DNA of 7,240 bases from Pseudomonadota bacterium (GTDB lineage: Bacteria; Pseudomonadota; Gammaproteobacteria; Pseudomonadales; Pseudohongiellaceae): positions 2,549-9,788 of the forward strand of contig JADFOC010000057.1 in NCBI GenBank assembly GCA_022563075.1, written 5' to 3'. How positions within the stretch are numbered: position 1 is the stretch's first letter; every line of letters starts with the position of its first letter. Both the position numbers and the translations under genes were made by a program. Shown here in pieces: positions 1 through 6,834 of the stretch. Under the pieces are notes generated by a model, which saw only the letters and a list, made by a program, of their open reading frames with translations, searched no databases and had not been told where the DNA came from.

Positions 1-147
1 TACTATTTTAGTAAGCCCTTATCGAAAGAGGATTTCGAAGATCTGTTTAAGGACAATAGCTGGAAATTCGAACACTTATTTTTAGGTTTAATAGATAATC
101 GTGAACACCGGCAACCGATGGCCCAGATCAATCATGGTATTCAGTGA
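1..147 (+). CDS. C-terminal fragment of an EAL-domain protein (probable cyclic-di-GMP phosphodiesterase)
   Basis: This frame is open from the first base to a TGA at 145-147, giving 48 residues of a gene that begins outside the window. It starts with YYFSKPLSKEDFEDLF, which closely resembles the end of EAL domains (usual form GYYFS+PL..EEFE.LL), the last strand and helix of the TIM-barrel fold. EAL proteins hydrolyse cyclic-di-GMP to pGpG and commonly follow PAS, GGDEF or membrane sensor domains, none of which can be seen here. The catalytic residues (EAL, Asn, Glu, Lys) also lie outside the window, so activity cannot be judged. About 32 residues follow the conserved block as a variable tail. 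The gene converges on the short minus-strand ORF at 168-332, with 20 bp between the stops and no clear terminator. The family assignment rests on one short motif, but it is a characteristic one. Confidence 0.8.
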   Translation, partial: YYFSKPLSKEDFEDLFKDNSWKFEHLFLGLIDNREHRQPMAQINHGIQ

Positions 148-167
148 GGCTCCCTAGGATCAGAATA

Positions 168-332
168 CTAACGGCTGCCGGTGACGAGAACTTCTTCCAC
201 TTCGAGTTCCTCATCGCTATCGGGATCGGAATTGTTGTCTTGTGCCTGAAGACCGATTGGGGCTGATAAAATCGCAAGCGCCAGTAGTCGTCTGATGAGA
301 TTGGTATGCAACCCAAGTGAAGGCATGGTCAT
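168..332 (-). CDS. 54-residue secreted ORF resembling the N-terminus of a TonB-dependent receptor, stopped after VTGSR
   Basis: On the minus strand an ATG at 332-330 follows GGGAG at 344-340 with a 7-nt spacing, and 54 codons run to TAG (170-168). The product has a basic n-region (NLIRR), a hydrophobic core (LLALAILSAPIG) and a likely signal peptidase site after LQA, at about residue 30. An acidic linker (DNNSDPDSDEELE) and then VEEVLVTGSR follow. In TonB-dependent outer-membrane receptors (often 700-1000 residues) an EEVVVTGSR-like segment opens the plug domain right after the signal peptide and a linker. Here translation stops directly after the Arg, and no plug or barrel sequence follows in the other minus-strand frames; the downstream DNA is the 3' end of the EAL gene. 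It is either a receptor remnant cut by a deletion or rearrangement, or a small exported peptide using this motif. The intact start, SD and signal peptide argue against long decay. The 62-residue ORF of another frame at 128-316 is its shadow. Confidence 0.6.
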   Translation of the reverse strand: MTMPSLGLHTNLIRRLLALAILSAPIGLQAQDNNSDPDSDEELEVEEVLVTGSR

Positions 333-636
333 GGAGGTTCTCCCTTTCTTGCATTATTCTTGTTGTGCCACCGGGAACAAAATTCTGGGTATTTAAATCG
401 CCCCGCTTAATATTCCACGGTTTATAAGCATTTTATTATTTAGGCTGAAAACGTTTGTGGTTGGTAATCAGACTTTTTTATTGGTTTATGTCGTTAATAA
501 CTGCTAAATATTTTAACGCGCTAAAATCAGTAGCATGTTTTATTTCAGATGTCTACGCAGATGGGCGGGTATGCCTGCCATTTACGACAAGGTGATATTC
601 TGCAGATAGGAAACGTGCAAGCAGGGACGTTCTGCT
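333..636. other. AT-rich intergenic region without a recognisable gene
   Basis: About 300 bp separate the short secreted ORF from the 3' end of the PA4642-family gene. I find no convincing coding frame or RNA gene. For the minus-strand ORF a weak sigma-70-like pair is visible: TTGTTC (380-375), a 16-nt spacer and AATAAT (358-353). This would start RNA near 346 and leave a leader of only about 14 nt. The middle part (about 395-540) is rich in A/T runs and could hold other promoters, but no pair stands out. A terminator-like hairpin lies at the right edge and is listed separately. Confidence 0.4.
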
Positions 637-646
637 TCAGTTTTTT
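619..646 (+). terminator. Possible small terminator hairpin at the 3' end of the PA4642-family gene
   Basis: AAGCAG (619-624) and CTGCTT (632-637) form a perfect 6-bp stem with a 7-nt loop. On the plus strand it is followed, after CAG, by six T residues (641-646), the order expected of an intrinsic terminator. No plus-strand gene lies directly upstream; the EAL gene ends about 470 bp to the left. Read on the minus strand, the stem overlaps the stop codon of the PA4642-family gene and has only a broken T-tract after it. The stem is short and moderate in GC, so this is a weak call. Confidence 0.28.
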
Positions 647-957
647 ACGGCACTGGCTTGCTCGAGTATGGCTGCATACTCGGTAGATTTTCTATGCTTG
701 GATACGAGGTCCAGAAATGTGCTGCCATCGGGCAACGCAACGCCGACATCGTGACCTTCTTTCACAAAAATCTCGATGAAGCGTTCGAACAGTACTGTGG
801 TCATGCCGCGATAGGCCTTGAGTAAAATATTATAATCGGCTGGCATCCCTTCCGGCGGCTCCAACAACAGAAATTCTTTTATCCGTTCATCTGACCAGGT
901 TTCATCCCTGGTAGCCAGTTGCGTGCGATCCTTGCCGGATTTTTTTTCCTGTTTCAT
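637..957 (-). CDS. PA4642 family protein (small conserved gammaproteobacterial protein)
   Basis: This is a soluble 106-residue protein with no signal peptide or membrane segment. After a charged, Lys-rich N-terminus (MKQEKKSGKDR), residues from about 19 to 100 match the pattern I associate with the P. aeruginosa PA4642 family: WSDE+IKEFLLLEPPEG, then an ADYNILLKAYRGM segment, then FERFIEIFVKEGHDV, then PDGSTFLDLVSKHRKSTEY. The last third resembles half of an ankyrin repeat (DGSTFLDLVSKH..S.EYAAIL), hinting at a small helical interaction module. The biochemical function is not known to me. I chose the ATG at 957-955 because conservation begins there. The open frame continues upstream to GTG (975) and TTG (978), but these have no better ribosome site. 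Even the chosen start has only a weak AGGCAG before it. The gene is transcribed in the same direction as gatB but lies about 150 bp beyond it, so it probably has its own promoter. Confidence 0.72.
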   Translation of the reverse strand: MKQEKKSGKDRTQLATRDETWSDERIKEFLLLEPPEGMPADYNILLKAYRGMTTVLFERFIEIFVKEGHDVGVALPDGSTFLDLVSKHRKSTEYAAILEQASAVKN

Positions 958-1021
958 AGAGCTGCCTATTATCACCAAATAAGTCGAGATCGAATTATTT
1001 AGCAGTCATTTGAAAATGCTG

Positions 1022-1047
1022 GCGCAAAAGTGTGGTTTTTCTTGCGC
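1022..1047. repeat. Inverted repeat between gatB and the PA4642-family gene
   Basis: GCGCAA (1022-1027) and TTGCGC (1042-1047) are perfect inverted copies around a 14-nt centre. No T-tract follows on either strand, so it does not look like an intrinsic terminator. It could be a transcript stem-loop, a regulator site for the downstream minus-strand gene, or chance. The rest of 958-1106 shows no gene and no clear promoter. Confidence 0.3.
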
Positions 1048-1106
1048 TAGTTACATTCGCCTATGCTATTAAAGATGGCCGGTGGTCCTGACCAGCTCGC
1101 TGTCCG

Positions 1107-2537
1107 TTATTTTAGTTTCTCTTTAAGCAATTGGTTTAACTGCGCTGGATTAGCCTTGCCTTTAGATGCTTTCATTGCCTGACCCACAAAGAAGCCAAAC
1201 ACTTTCTCTTTACCCGCTCGATATTGCGCAACCTGAGCCTGATTGTTGGCGATGACTTCATCCACCAGCTTTTCAATGGCGCCGGCATCGGTGACTTGCT
1301 GCAGACCCTTCTCCTTTATGATGGCGTCCACGCCGGCGGAATCTTCAATCATGGTTTCGAAAACTGTCTTGGCAAGCTTGCCTGAAATTGTATTGTCTTG
1401 AATACGGGAAATCAGTGTCGCTAACCTGTCTGCCTGAATTGGTGAGTCGTTAATCTCCCAGTTGTTCTTATTGAGTAAACCCTGCAGTTCCACCGTTACC
1501 CAGTTGGCCGCGAGTTTGGTGTCACCGCTTTGTTTCGCGACAACTTCGTAATAATCAGCCATCTCTCTAGTGCTGACTAGAACGCCGGCGTCGTATTCGC
1601 TGAGGCCGTACTCGCGACAAAATCGTGCCTTCTTTGCGTCTGGGAGCTCGGGTAGTTCCGCTCGAATCGAATCGATAAACGCATCATCAATGACGATGGG
1701 AAGTAAATCCGGTTCAGGAAAGTAACGGTAATCGTTGGCAACTTCTTTGCTGCGCATGGAGCGGGTTTCATTCTTGTCGGCATCATAGAGTCTGGTCTCC
1801 TGTACCACGCGTCCACCATCTTCGATAACTCCCTGTTGTCGTTGAATTTCATAGTTGATGGCTTTTTCTACGAAGCGAAATGAGTTGATGTTCTTGATTT
1901 CGGCGCGGTTGCCGAATTCGGTTGTTCCAACCGGCCGAATCGAGACATTGGCATCGCAACGCATCGACCCTTGCGCCATATTGCCATCTGAAATATCCAG
2001 ATAACGGATGATCGCATGCAGTTTCTTCAGATAGGCTACCGCTTCTTTGGCGCTGCGGATGTCGGGTTCAGAAACGATCTCCAACAGCGGTGTCCCGGCG
2101 CGATTCAGATCGATGCCTGACATTCCCGGAAATTCCTGGTGCAGGGATTTGCCAGCATCTTCCTCCATGTGCGCGCGCGTTATCCCTATGACTTTTTCGG
2201 TACCGTCTTCGAGAGCGACAGTCAATGACCCTTTGCCGACGATTGGGTAGTCGAGTTGGCTGACCTGATATCCCTTCGGCAAATCCGGATAGAAGTAATT
2301 TTTTCTGTCGAATACAGAGCGTTTGCTAATCTCTGCGCCGATGGCCACACCAAAACGGACAGCCATTGCGAGGGCGGCTTTATTTAATACCGGAAGTGTT
2401 CCCGGAAGGGCAAGATCATAGATGTTTGCCTGTGTATTGGGGGCTGCTCCAAACTTGGTTGCGCTGCCGGAAAATAACTTTGAGTGAGTCGAGAGCTGTA
2501 CATGGACCTCGAGGCCGATGACTGTTTCCCATTCCAT
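1107..2537 (-). CDS. gatB: Aspartyl/glutamyl-tRNA amidotransferase subunit B
   Basis: GatB binds the misacylated tRNA and activates the Glu or Asp carboxylate with ATP, while ammonia arrives by tunnel from GatA; the complex is cytosolic. The 476-residue product has the usual length for the family. Landmarks are [13 protein letters not shown] (3-15, with Glu10 and His12), [14 protein letters not shown] (81-94), HMEEDAGK (123-130), [15 protein letters not shown] (145-159), [14 protein letters not shown] (213-226) and [19 protein letters not shown] (247-265). A helical tail and YqeY-like C-terminal domain ends in [17 protein letters not shown]. Glu10, His12 and Glu125 fall where I recall the Mg site of S. 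aureus GatB. The four Cys that bind zinc in some GatBs are replaced by Ser23, Ser25, Asn38 and Asp41. I chose ATG 2537-2535 because conservation begins there and GGGGG sits 7 nt upstream, inside the end of gatA. An upstream in-frame TTG (2582) adds 15 unconserved residues. The start is 2 bp after the gatA stop, suggesting translational coupling. Confidence 0.97.
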   Translation of the reverse strand: MEWETVIGLEVHVQLSTHSKLFSGSATKFGAAPNTQANIYDLALPGTLPVLNKAALAMAVRFGVAIGAEISKRSVFDRKNYFYPDLPKGYQVSQLDYPIVGKGSLTVALEDGTEKVIGITRAHMEEDAGKSLHQEFPGMSGIDLNRAGTPLLEIVSEPDIRSAKEAVAYLKKLHAIIRYLDISDGNMAQGSMRCDANVSIRPVGTTEFGNRAEIKNINSFRFVEKAINYEIQRQQGVIEDGGRVVQETRLYDADKNETRSMRSKEVANDYRYFPEPDLLPIVIDDAFIDSIRAELPELPDAKKARFCREYGLSEYDAGVLVSTREMADYYEVVAKQSGDTKLAANWVTVELQGLLNKNNWEINDSPIQADRLATLISRIQDNTISGKLAKTVFETMIEDSAGVDAIIKEKGLQQVTDAGAIEKLVDEVIANNQAQVAQYRAGKEKVFGFFVGQAMKASKGKANPAQLNQLLKEKLK

Positions 2538-2539
2538 GA

Positions 2540-4000
2540 TTAAGCCCCCATGCCCAATGTGGTCGGTTTGCTTAGGTGCCAATCCGTTTGTCGCTGAAAC
2601 TGATGTGCCACGTTTAACAATTTAGCCTCTTCAAAATCACCGGCGACAATATGCATACCGATGGGCAGTCCATTGGCGGATCCGGCCGGAATTGATATAG
2701 CGGGTAAGCCGGCCAGGTTTACCGCGATGGTGTAAATGTCTTCAAGGTACATGGCAACAGGGTCACTGTTGGCGCCCAGTTCGAAGGCGGTGTGAGGGGA
2801 TGTCGGTCCTATAACAACGTCCACTTCCTTAAACGCATTGGTGAAATCATTCTTAACCAGTCGTCTGATTTTCTGGGCTTTCCGATAGTAGGCATCATAA
2901 AAGCCTGCCGACAGGGCATAGGTCCCCACCATGATGCGGCGTTTCACTTCATCGCCGAAGCCTTCACTACGAGTGCGCTTGTACATGTCTTCCAGATCGA
3001 CAGGATTTTCACAACGATAACCATAGCGCACACCGTCGTACCGGGACAAATTTGCCGATGCTTCAGCCGGCGCGACAACGTAGTAAGCAGATACTGACAA
3101 GTGGTTATTGGGAAGACTGATTTCCTTTACCTTCGCTCCCAGCTTTTCGTATTCCAGCAACGCGGTTCGGATTGCCGATTCAACTTCAGCCGAAAGCCCT
3201 TCCGCAAAATGCTGTTTGGGAATACCGATTCTCAAACCTTCCAGTGAATCATTGAGGGTAGCGCTGTAGTCGACTGCTTCGGTATCGACGCTGGTCGAAT
3301 CCTTGCTGTCCAAACCTGCCATCACATTCATCATCAGGGCCGCGTCTTCGGCACTCTTGCTGAGCGACCCAGCCTGATCGAGGCTGGACGCAAACGCGAT
3401 CATGCCCCAACGTGAAACTCTGCCGTAGCTGGGTTTAAATCCGGTTATGCCGCAGAAGGCAGCAGGTTGTCGAATCGATCCGCCGGTATCGGTGCCGGTG
3501 GCCATGGCACAGAGATCGGCGGCCACTGCAGCAGCCGATCCGCCGGAAGAACCACCCGGCACACGAGAAAGATCCCAGGGATTTCTTACCGGGCCAAAGA
3601 AACTGGTTTCGTTGGATGAGCCCATGGCGAATTCATCCATATTGGTTTTGCCTAGCATCACGGTGCCGGCGGCACTAAACCGTTCGACCACTGTGGCGTC
3701 GTAAGGTGACACGAAATTCTGCAGCATCCGCGAACCACAGGTGGTGGTGATGCCCTTAGTACAAAATATATCCTTGTGTGCCAGTGGAATTCCAAGCAGG
3801 GGGCTGGTGTCACCATTTGCTCGAGCCAGGTCGGCAGCTTTTGCCTGGTCCAGTGCAGATTCTTCGCACACGGTAATAAAGGCATTGAGATCGTCATTGT
3901 AGCGGGCAATACGATCGAGATAGGCCTGGGTAAGTTCCACACTGGAGATATCGCCGGCAGCAAGTGCAACGGATAACTCGGCGACAGTTTTATCGATCAT
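2540..4000 (-). CDS. gatA: Aspartyl/glutamyl-tRNA amidotransferase subunit A (glutaminase)
   Basis: GatA hydrolyses glutamine (or asparagine) and channels the ammonia to GatB for transamidation of Glu-tRNA(Gln)/Asp-tRNA(Asn). The 486-residue product is full length and belongs to the amidase-signature family. The signature block includes [14 protein letters not shown] (148-161), [12 protein letters not shown] (169-180) and [13 protein letters not shown] (187-199). The Ser-cisSer-Lys triad is visible as Lys76 (PLAHKDIFC), Ser151 and Ser175, each three positions below the S. aureus numbering as I recall it. The substrate-pocket region [22 protein letters not shown] and the late [10 protein letters not shown] block are also intact. 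The ATG at 4000-3998 follows a GAAGGAAA ribosome site. The gene is the middle member of gatC-gatA-gatB: 65 bp after gatC and 2 bp before gatB. Nothing suggests damage or transfer. Confidence 0.98.
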   Translation of the reverse strand: MIDKTVAELSVALAAGDISSVELTQAYLDRIARYNDDLNAFITVCEESALDQAKAADLARANGDTSPLLGIPLAHKDIFCTKGITTTCGSRMLQNFVSPYDATVVERFSAAGTVMLGKTNMDEFAMGSSNETSFFGPVRNPWDLSRVPGGSSGGSAAAVAADLCAMATGTDTGGSIRQPAAFCGITGFKPSYGRVSRWGMIAFASSLDQAGSLSKSAEDAALMMNVMAGLDSKDSTSVDTEAVDYSATLNDSLEGLRIGIPKQHFAEGLSAEVESAIRTALLEYEKLGAKVKEISLPNNHLSVSAYYVVAPAEASANLSRYDGVRYGYRCENPVDLEDMYKRTRSEGFGDEVKRRIMVGTYALSAGFYDAYYRKAQKIRRLVKNDFTNAFKEVDVVIGPTSPHTAFELGANSDPVAMYLEDIYTIAVNLAGLPAISIPAGSANGLPIGMHIVAGDFEEAKLLNVAHQFQRQTDWHLSKPTTLGMGA

Positions 4001-4065
4001 GCAATTTTTCCTTCGGTAGGCACCGGTAGCTTCGGCGCTTTAAACTCGGGCGTAGCAATGGCGGA

Positions 4066-4353
4066 TCATTCAAGCACTTTCGGAACCAGATAGAACCCGT
4101 CCTGACTGTGGGGCGCCAGAGATTGCAATTCATCTCGAAGATTGGTCTCGGTCACTACATCCACCCGTAGTCTCTGCACCGCATCCAGGGGATGGGCCAA
4201 TGGCTCTACGGCATCGGTGTCCACTGACTGCATCTGATCAATCAACACTAGAATGTCAGTAATCCGATTAGTTACTTCTTCGACTTCTGCATCGCTAATG
4301 TGCAGGCGTGCTAGATGGGCGACTTTCTCTACTTCAGACTTGTCTAAAGCCAT
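4066..4353 (-). CDS. gatC: Aspartyl/glutamyl-tRNA amidotransferase subunit C
   Basis: GatC is the small belt-like subunit that wraps around GatA and GatB and stabilises the complex. The product is 95 residues, the normal size. It begins with the typical helical segment ([18 protein letters not shown]), followed by the second helix ([14 protein letters not shown]) and the conserved VEPLAHP turn at about residues 49-55. The C-terminal strand region ends with [11 protein letters not shown]. The ATG at 4353-4351 has GGAG about 8 nt upstream. It is the first gene of the gatCAB operon and diverges from mreB. A good sigma-70-like promoter lies about 130 bp upstream, leaving a predicted leader of about 125 nt with pairing potential (listed separately). 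Confidence 0.96.
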   Translation of the reverse strand: MALDKSEVEKVAHLARLHISDAEVEEVTNRITDILVLIDQMQSVDTDAVEPLAHPLDAVQRLRVDVVTETNLRDELQSLAPHSQDGFYLVPKVLE

Positions 4354-4398
4354 GCAGATTCTCCGCAGTATTCTGTGTAGGGATGGATAAGACGTAGA

Positions 4399-4477
4399 TC
4401 GTGGCGGGCCAATTAATTACTCGATGGCCCTTGCCCTAACCCCTTGCCGTTGTTAGAGTTCGTCCTGTCCGCCACGA
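4399..4477 (-). promoter_or_regulatory. Structured, G-rich leader upstream of gatC
   Basis: In the minus-strand transcript, bases 4477-4469 can pair with 4407-4399 in a 9-bp helix (core CGTGGCGG with CCGCCACG). It encloses a second hairpin, GGGCCA with TGGCCC (4430-4425 with 4411-4406), that shares only two bases with the outer helix. Between them lies a G-rich run containing two copies of GGCAAGGG, 13 nt apart. If transcription starts near 4478, the outer helix sits at the extreme 5' end of the gatC mRNA, which could shield it from decay or serve regulation. I do not recognise a riboswitch or T-box class, and no terminator with a U-run is visible, so classical attenuation is not supported. 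The folding was done by eye. Confidence 0.35.
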
Positions 4478-4484
4478 AGGCGAG

Positions 4485-4515
4485 ATTATACTTGAATTTC
4501 ACCCAATTAGGTCAA
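4485..4515 (-). promoter_or_regulatory. Predicted sigma-70 promoter of gatCAB
   Basis: On the minus strand TTGACC (4515-4510) is followed by a perfect TATAAT (4490-4485). The spacing is 19 nt, longer than the ideal 17, but both boxes are close to or match consensus. Transcription would begin near 4478, about 125 nt before the gatC ATG. The position in the divergent region and the absence of other minus-strand genes upstream fit a role as the operon promoter. Confidence 0.55.
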
Positions 4516-4545
4516 ACGCAAGTTGAAACGCTCCGGGAGATTCCT

Positions 4546-4589
4546 TGGGGGGCTTTCTTAGTAAGTAATTCATTTTGAGTGCCTCCCCA
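4546..4589. repeat. GC-rich inverted repeat in the gatC/mreB intergenic region
   Basis: TGGGGGGC (4546-4553) can pair with GCCTCCCCA (4581-4589) with one bulged base, around a 27-nt AT-rich loop that itself contains the palindrome CTTAGTAAG (4557-4565). No T-tract directly follows either arm. It may be a regulator site or a transcript hairpin between the divergent promoters; no known operator is recognised. Confidence 0.3.
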
Positions 4590-4698
4590 GCCTTGTCCAC
4601 CTTTGGCATCGAAACAATAAAAGCGTCACTTTTGCTAAATCATTAGGCTTAGTAGCCGTTTTAATAACAATGCATGCCAGGATTGGAATCTTTGATTT

Positions 4699-5759
<1,061 letters not shown>

Positions 5760-5774
5760 GTTAAAATAGTAGGA

Positions 5775-5797
5775 GCATCTTTACGCAATTGAGATGC
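5775..5797 (+). other. Stem-loop after mreB
   Basis: GCATCT (5775-5780) and AGATGC (5792-5797) form a perfect 6-bp stem with an 11-nt loop, starting 16 nt after the mreB stop. The next bases (CCGTCTTAAATC) are not a proper U-run, so full intrinsic termination is unlikely. It could define the 3' end of a processed mreB mRNA or act as a weak pause or attenuator before mreC. Confidence 0.35.
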
Positions 5798-5836
5798 CCG
5801 TCTTAAATCAGAGGTTTTCTGCAGGCTGAGCCGGAC

Positions 5837-5842
5837 TATAAT
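5837..5842 (+). promoter_or_regulatory. Possible internal promoter (-10 box) for mreCD
   Basis: A perfect TATAAT lies at 5837-5842 in the mreB-mreC gap. The matching -35 region is poor (TTTTCT at 5815-5820 with 16-nt spacing). Transcription would start near 5849, giving an mreC message with a leader of about 24 nt that still includes the AGAGGT ribosome site. The call rests mainly on the -10 match and its placement. Confidence 0.35.
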
Positions 5843-5857
5843 CTCTATTGCCAATGA

Positions 5858-5863
5858 AGAGGT
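5858..5863 (+). promoter_or_regulatory. Shine-Dalgarno sequence pointing to an AUC start of mreC
   Basis: AGAGGT at 5858-5863 is the best ribosome site in the gap. AGG ends 10 nt before ATC at 5873-5875 and is too far (over 20 nt) from the next possible rare start, CTG at 5885. No ATG, GTG or TTG exists in the mreC frame between the in-frame TGA (5855-5857) and ATG 5951. This element therefore decides the start proposed for mreC. Confidence 0.45.
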
Positions 5864-5872
5864 ACTCCAGCC

Positions 5873-6826
5873 ATCGATAAGACCCTGTTTATAAAAGGCG
5901 TTGCACTGGAATATCGGGCGCTCGCCTTCCTGCTATTATCAGTCTGCATCATGTTCGCTGATAATCGCTTCGGCTATCTGGATAAAGTCAGATTCGTTCT
6001 CGGCTATGCGACGACTCCTGTCTATTGGGTTGCCGATACCCCGACCCGGGTTTCATTCTGGATCCATGATGTCTTTGTGTCTCGCACCGACTTGCTGGAA
6101 GAGAATGAACGCCTGCGAGAAGAGTTGTTGGTGTCACAGCGTGAGCTGCAACTATTTGAGAGCCTCACCAGTGAAAACAGCCGATTACTCGAATTGCGAG
6201 AGGCGACACAGGTTATCGATGGAGAGGTTTTACTCGCTGAGATAATCAACCAATCGCCCGACCCTTATTCCAAACGTGTGCTGATTAATAAAGGGGCCAG
6301 CGATGGAGTATTTCTCGGGCAGGCATTACTCGATGCCCATGGTCTCATGGGGCAGGTGGATGAAGTGTTACCTTTCACCAGTTGGGTGTTGCTGATCACG
6401 GATTCCCATCATGTCACGCCGGTCGAGGTGAATCGCAATGGCGAGCGAGCCTTGGCCAGAGGCAGTCGAACCAATACCGCCGAATTGGTGTTGGAGTTCG
6501 TTACGCAGACCCAAGACATCTTGGCCGGGGACCGGCTGGTGAGTTCCGGTATGGGTCAGGTCTATCCGAAGAACTATCCGGTGGCAGAGATCATCAGCGT
6601 CTATGCTGATCCGGGCCTGCCTTTCGCCACGGTGAGAGCCCGACCGCTGGCGCAAATAGGCAGTACTCGTCATGTGATGCTGGTCTTCCAGAATGAGGAC
6701 ATGGCCACTCAGGCTCGGGAGACCATCGATACAGACTCTGCCAGCAGGGCAACTGACCAGTTATTGTCTGAAGCAGACAGCGACCGGCCGGTTTCACCGA
6801 TTGCCCCCGGGCTGCGGGACCAATAG
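5873..6826 (+). CDS. mreC: Rod shape-determining protein MreC
   Basis: MreC is a bitopic inner-membrane protein whose periplasmic part oligomerises and activates PBP2/RodA in the elongasome. From the proposed start the product has 317 residues. It comprises a short cytoplasmic head (DKTLFIKGVALEYR, 2-15), one membrane helix (about 16-29), a coiled coil (about 72-110, with DLLEENERLREELL) and the two-lobed beta domain (about 119-273). That domain shows NKGASDGVFLGQ, GLMGQV, VLLITDSHHVTPVEV and VSSGMGQVYPKNYPVAEI. A 40-residue polar tail ends at TAG. The head and helix, preceded by AGAGGT, clearly belong to the protein (compare KPLF.+GPSL..R in relatives), yet the frame has no ATG/GTG/TTG before 5951. 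Starting at ATG 5951 would remove the membrane anchor. ATC 5873 is the most plausible start; CTG 5885, a +1 shift from ATG 5854, or a sequence error are alternatives. The gene identity is very safe and the exact start is not. The end is 8 bp before mreD. Confidence 0.9.
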   Translation: MDKTLFIKGVALEYRALAFLLLSVCIMFADNRFGYLDKVRFVLGYATTPVYWVADTPTRVSFWIHDVFVSRTDLLEENERLREELLVSQRELQLFESLTSENSRLLELREATQVIDGEVLLAEIINQSPDPYSKRVLINKGASDGVFLGQALLDAHGLMGQVDEVLPFTSWVLLITDSHHVTPVEVNRNGERALARGSRTNTAELVLEFVTQTQDILAGDRLVSSGMGQVYPKNYPVAEIISVYADPGLPFATVRARPLAQIGSTRHVMLVFQNEDMATQARETIDTDSASRATDQLLSEADSDRPVSPIAPGLRDQ

Positions 6827-6834
6827 GCGCCACG

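Noticed and set aside
128..316. 62-residue minus-strand ORF overlapping the EAL gene end
   Set aside because: It has no signal peptide, family motif or suitable ribosome site and is a shifted frame of the 168-332 ORF, whose SD, signal peptide and VTGSR motif are far better support.
352..370. TGGCAC on the minus strand, resembling the -24 half of a sigma-54 promoter
   Set aside because: The required GC of the -12 element should follow about 10 nt after the GG; here the nearest GC lies five bases too far and lacks the TTGC context.
498..1008. ACTGCTAAATA present on the plus strand near 500 and on the minus strand near 1000
   Set aside because: Eleven-base AT-rich matches are expected by chance in a window of this size, and neither copy lies in a matching context.
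2538..2582. N-terminal extension of GatB from a TTG start at 2582
   Set aside because: The extra 15 residues are unlike GatB, overlap the gatA coding sequence, and a strong SD serves the ATG at 2537.
5951..6826. ATG 5951 as the start of mreC
   Set aside because: It would remove the cytoplasmic head and almost the whole transmembrane helix, which are encoded in frame just upstream, and there is no good ribosome site before it.
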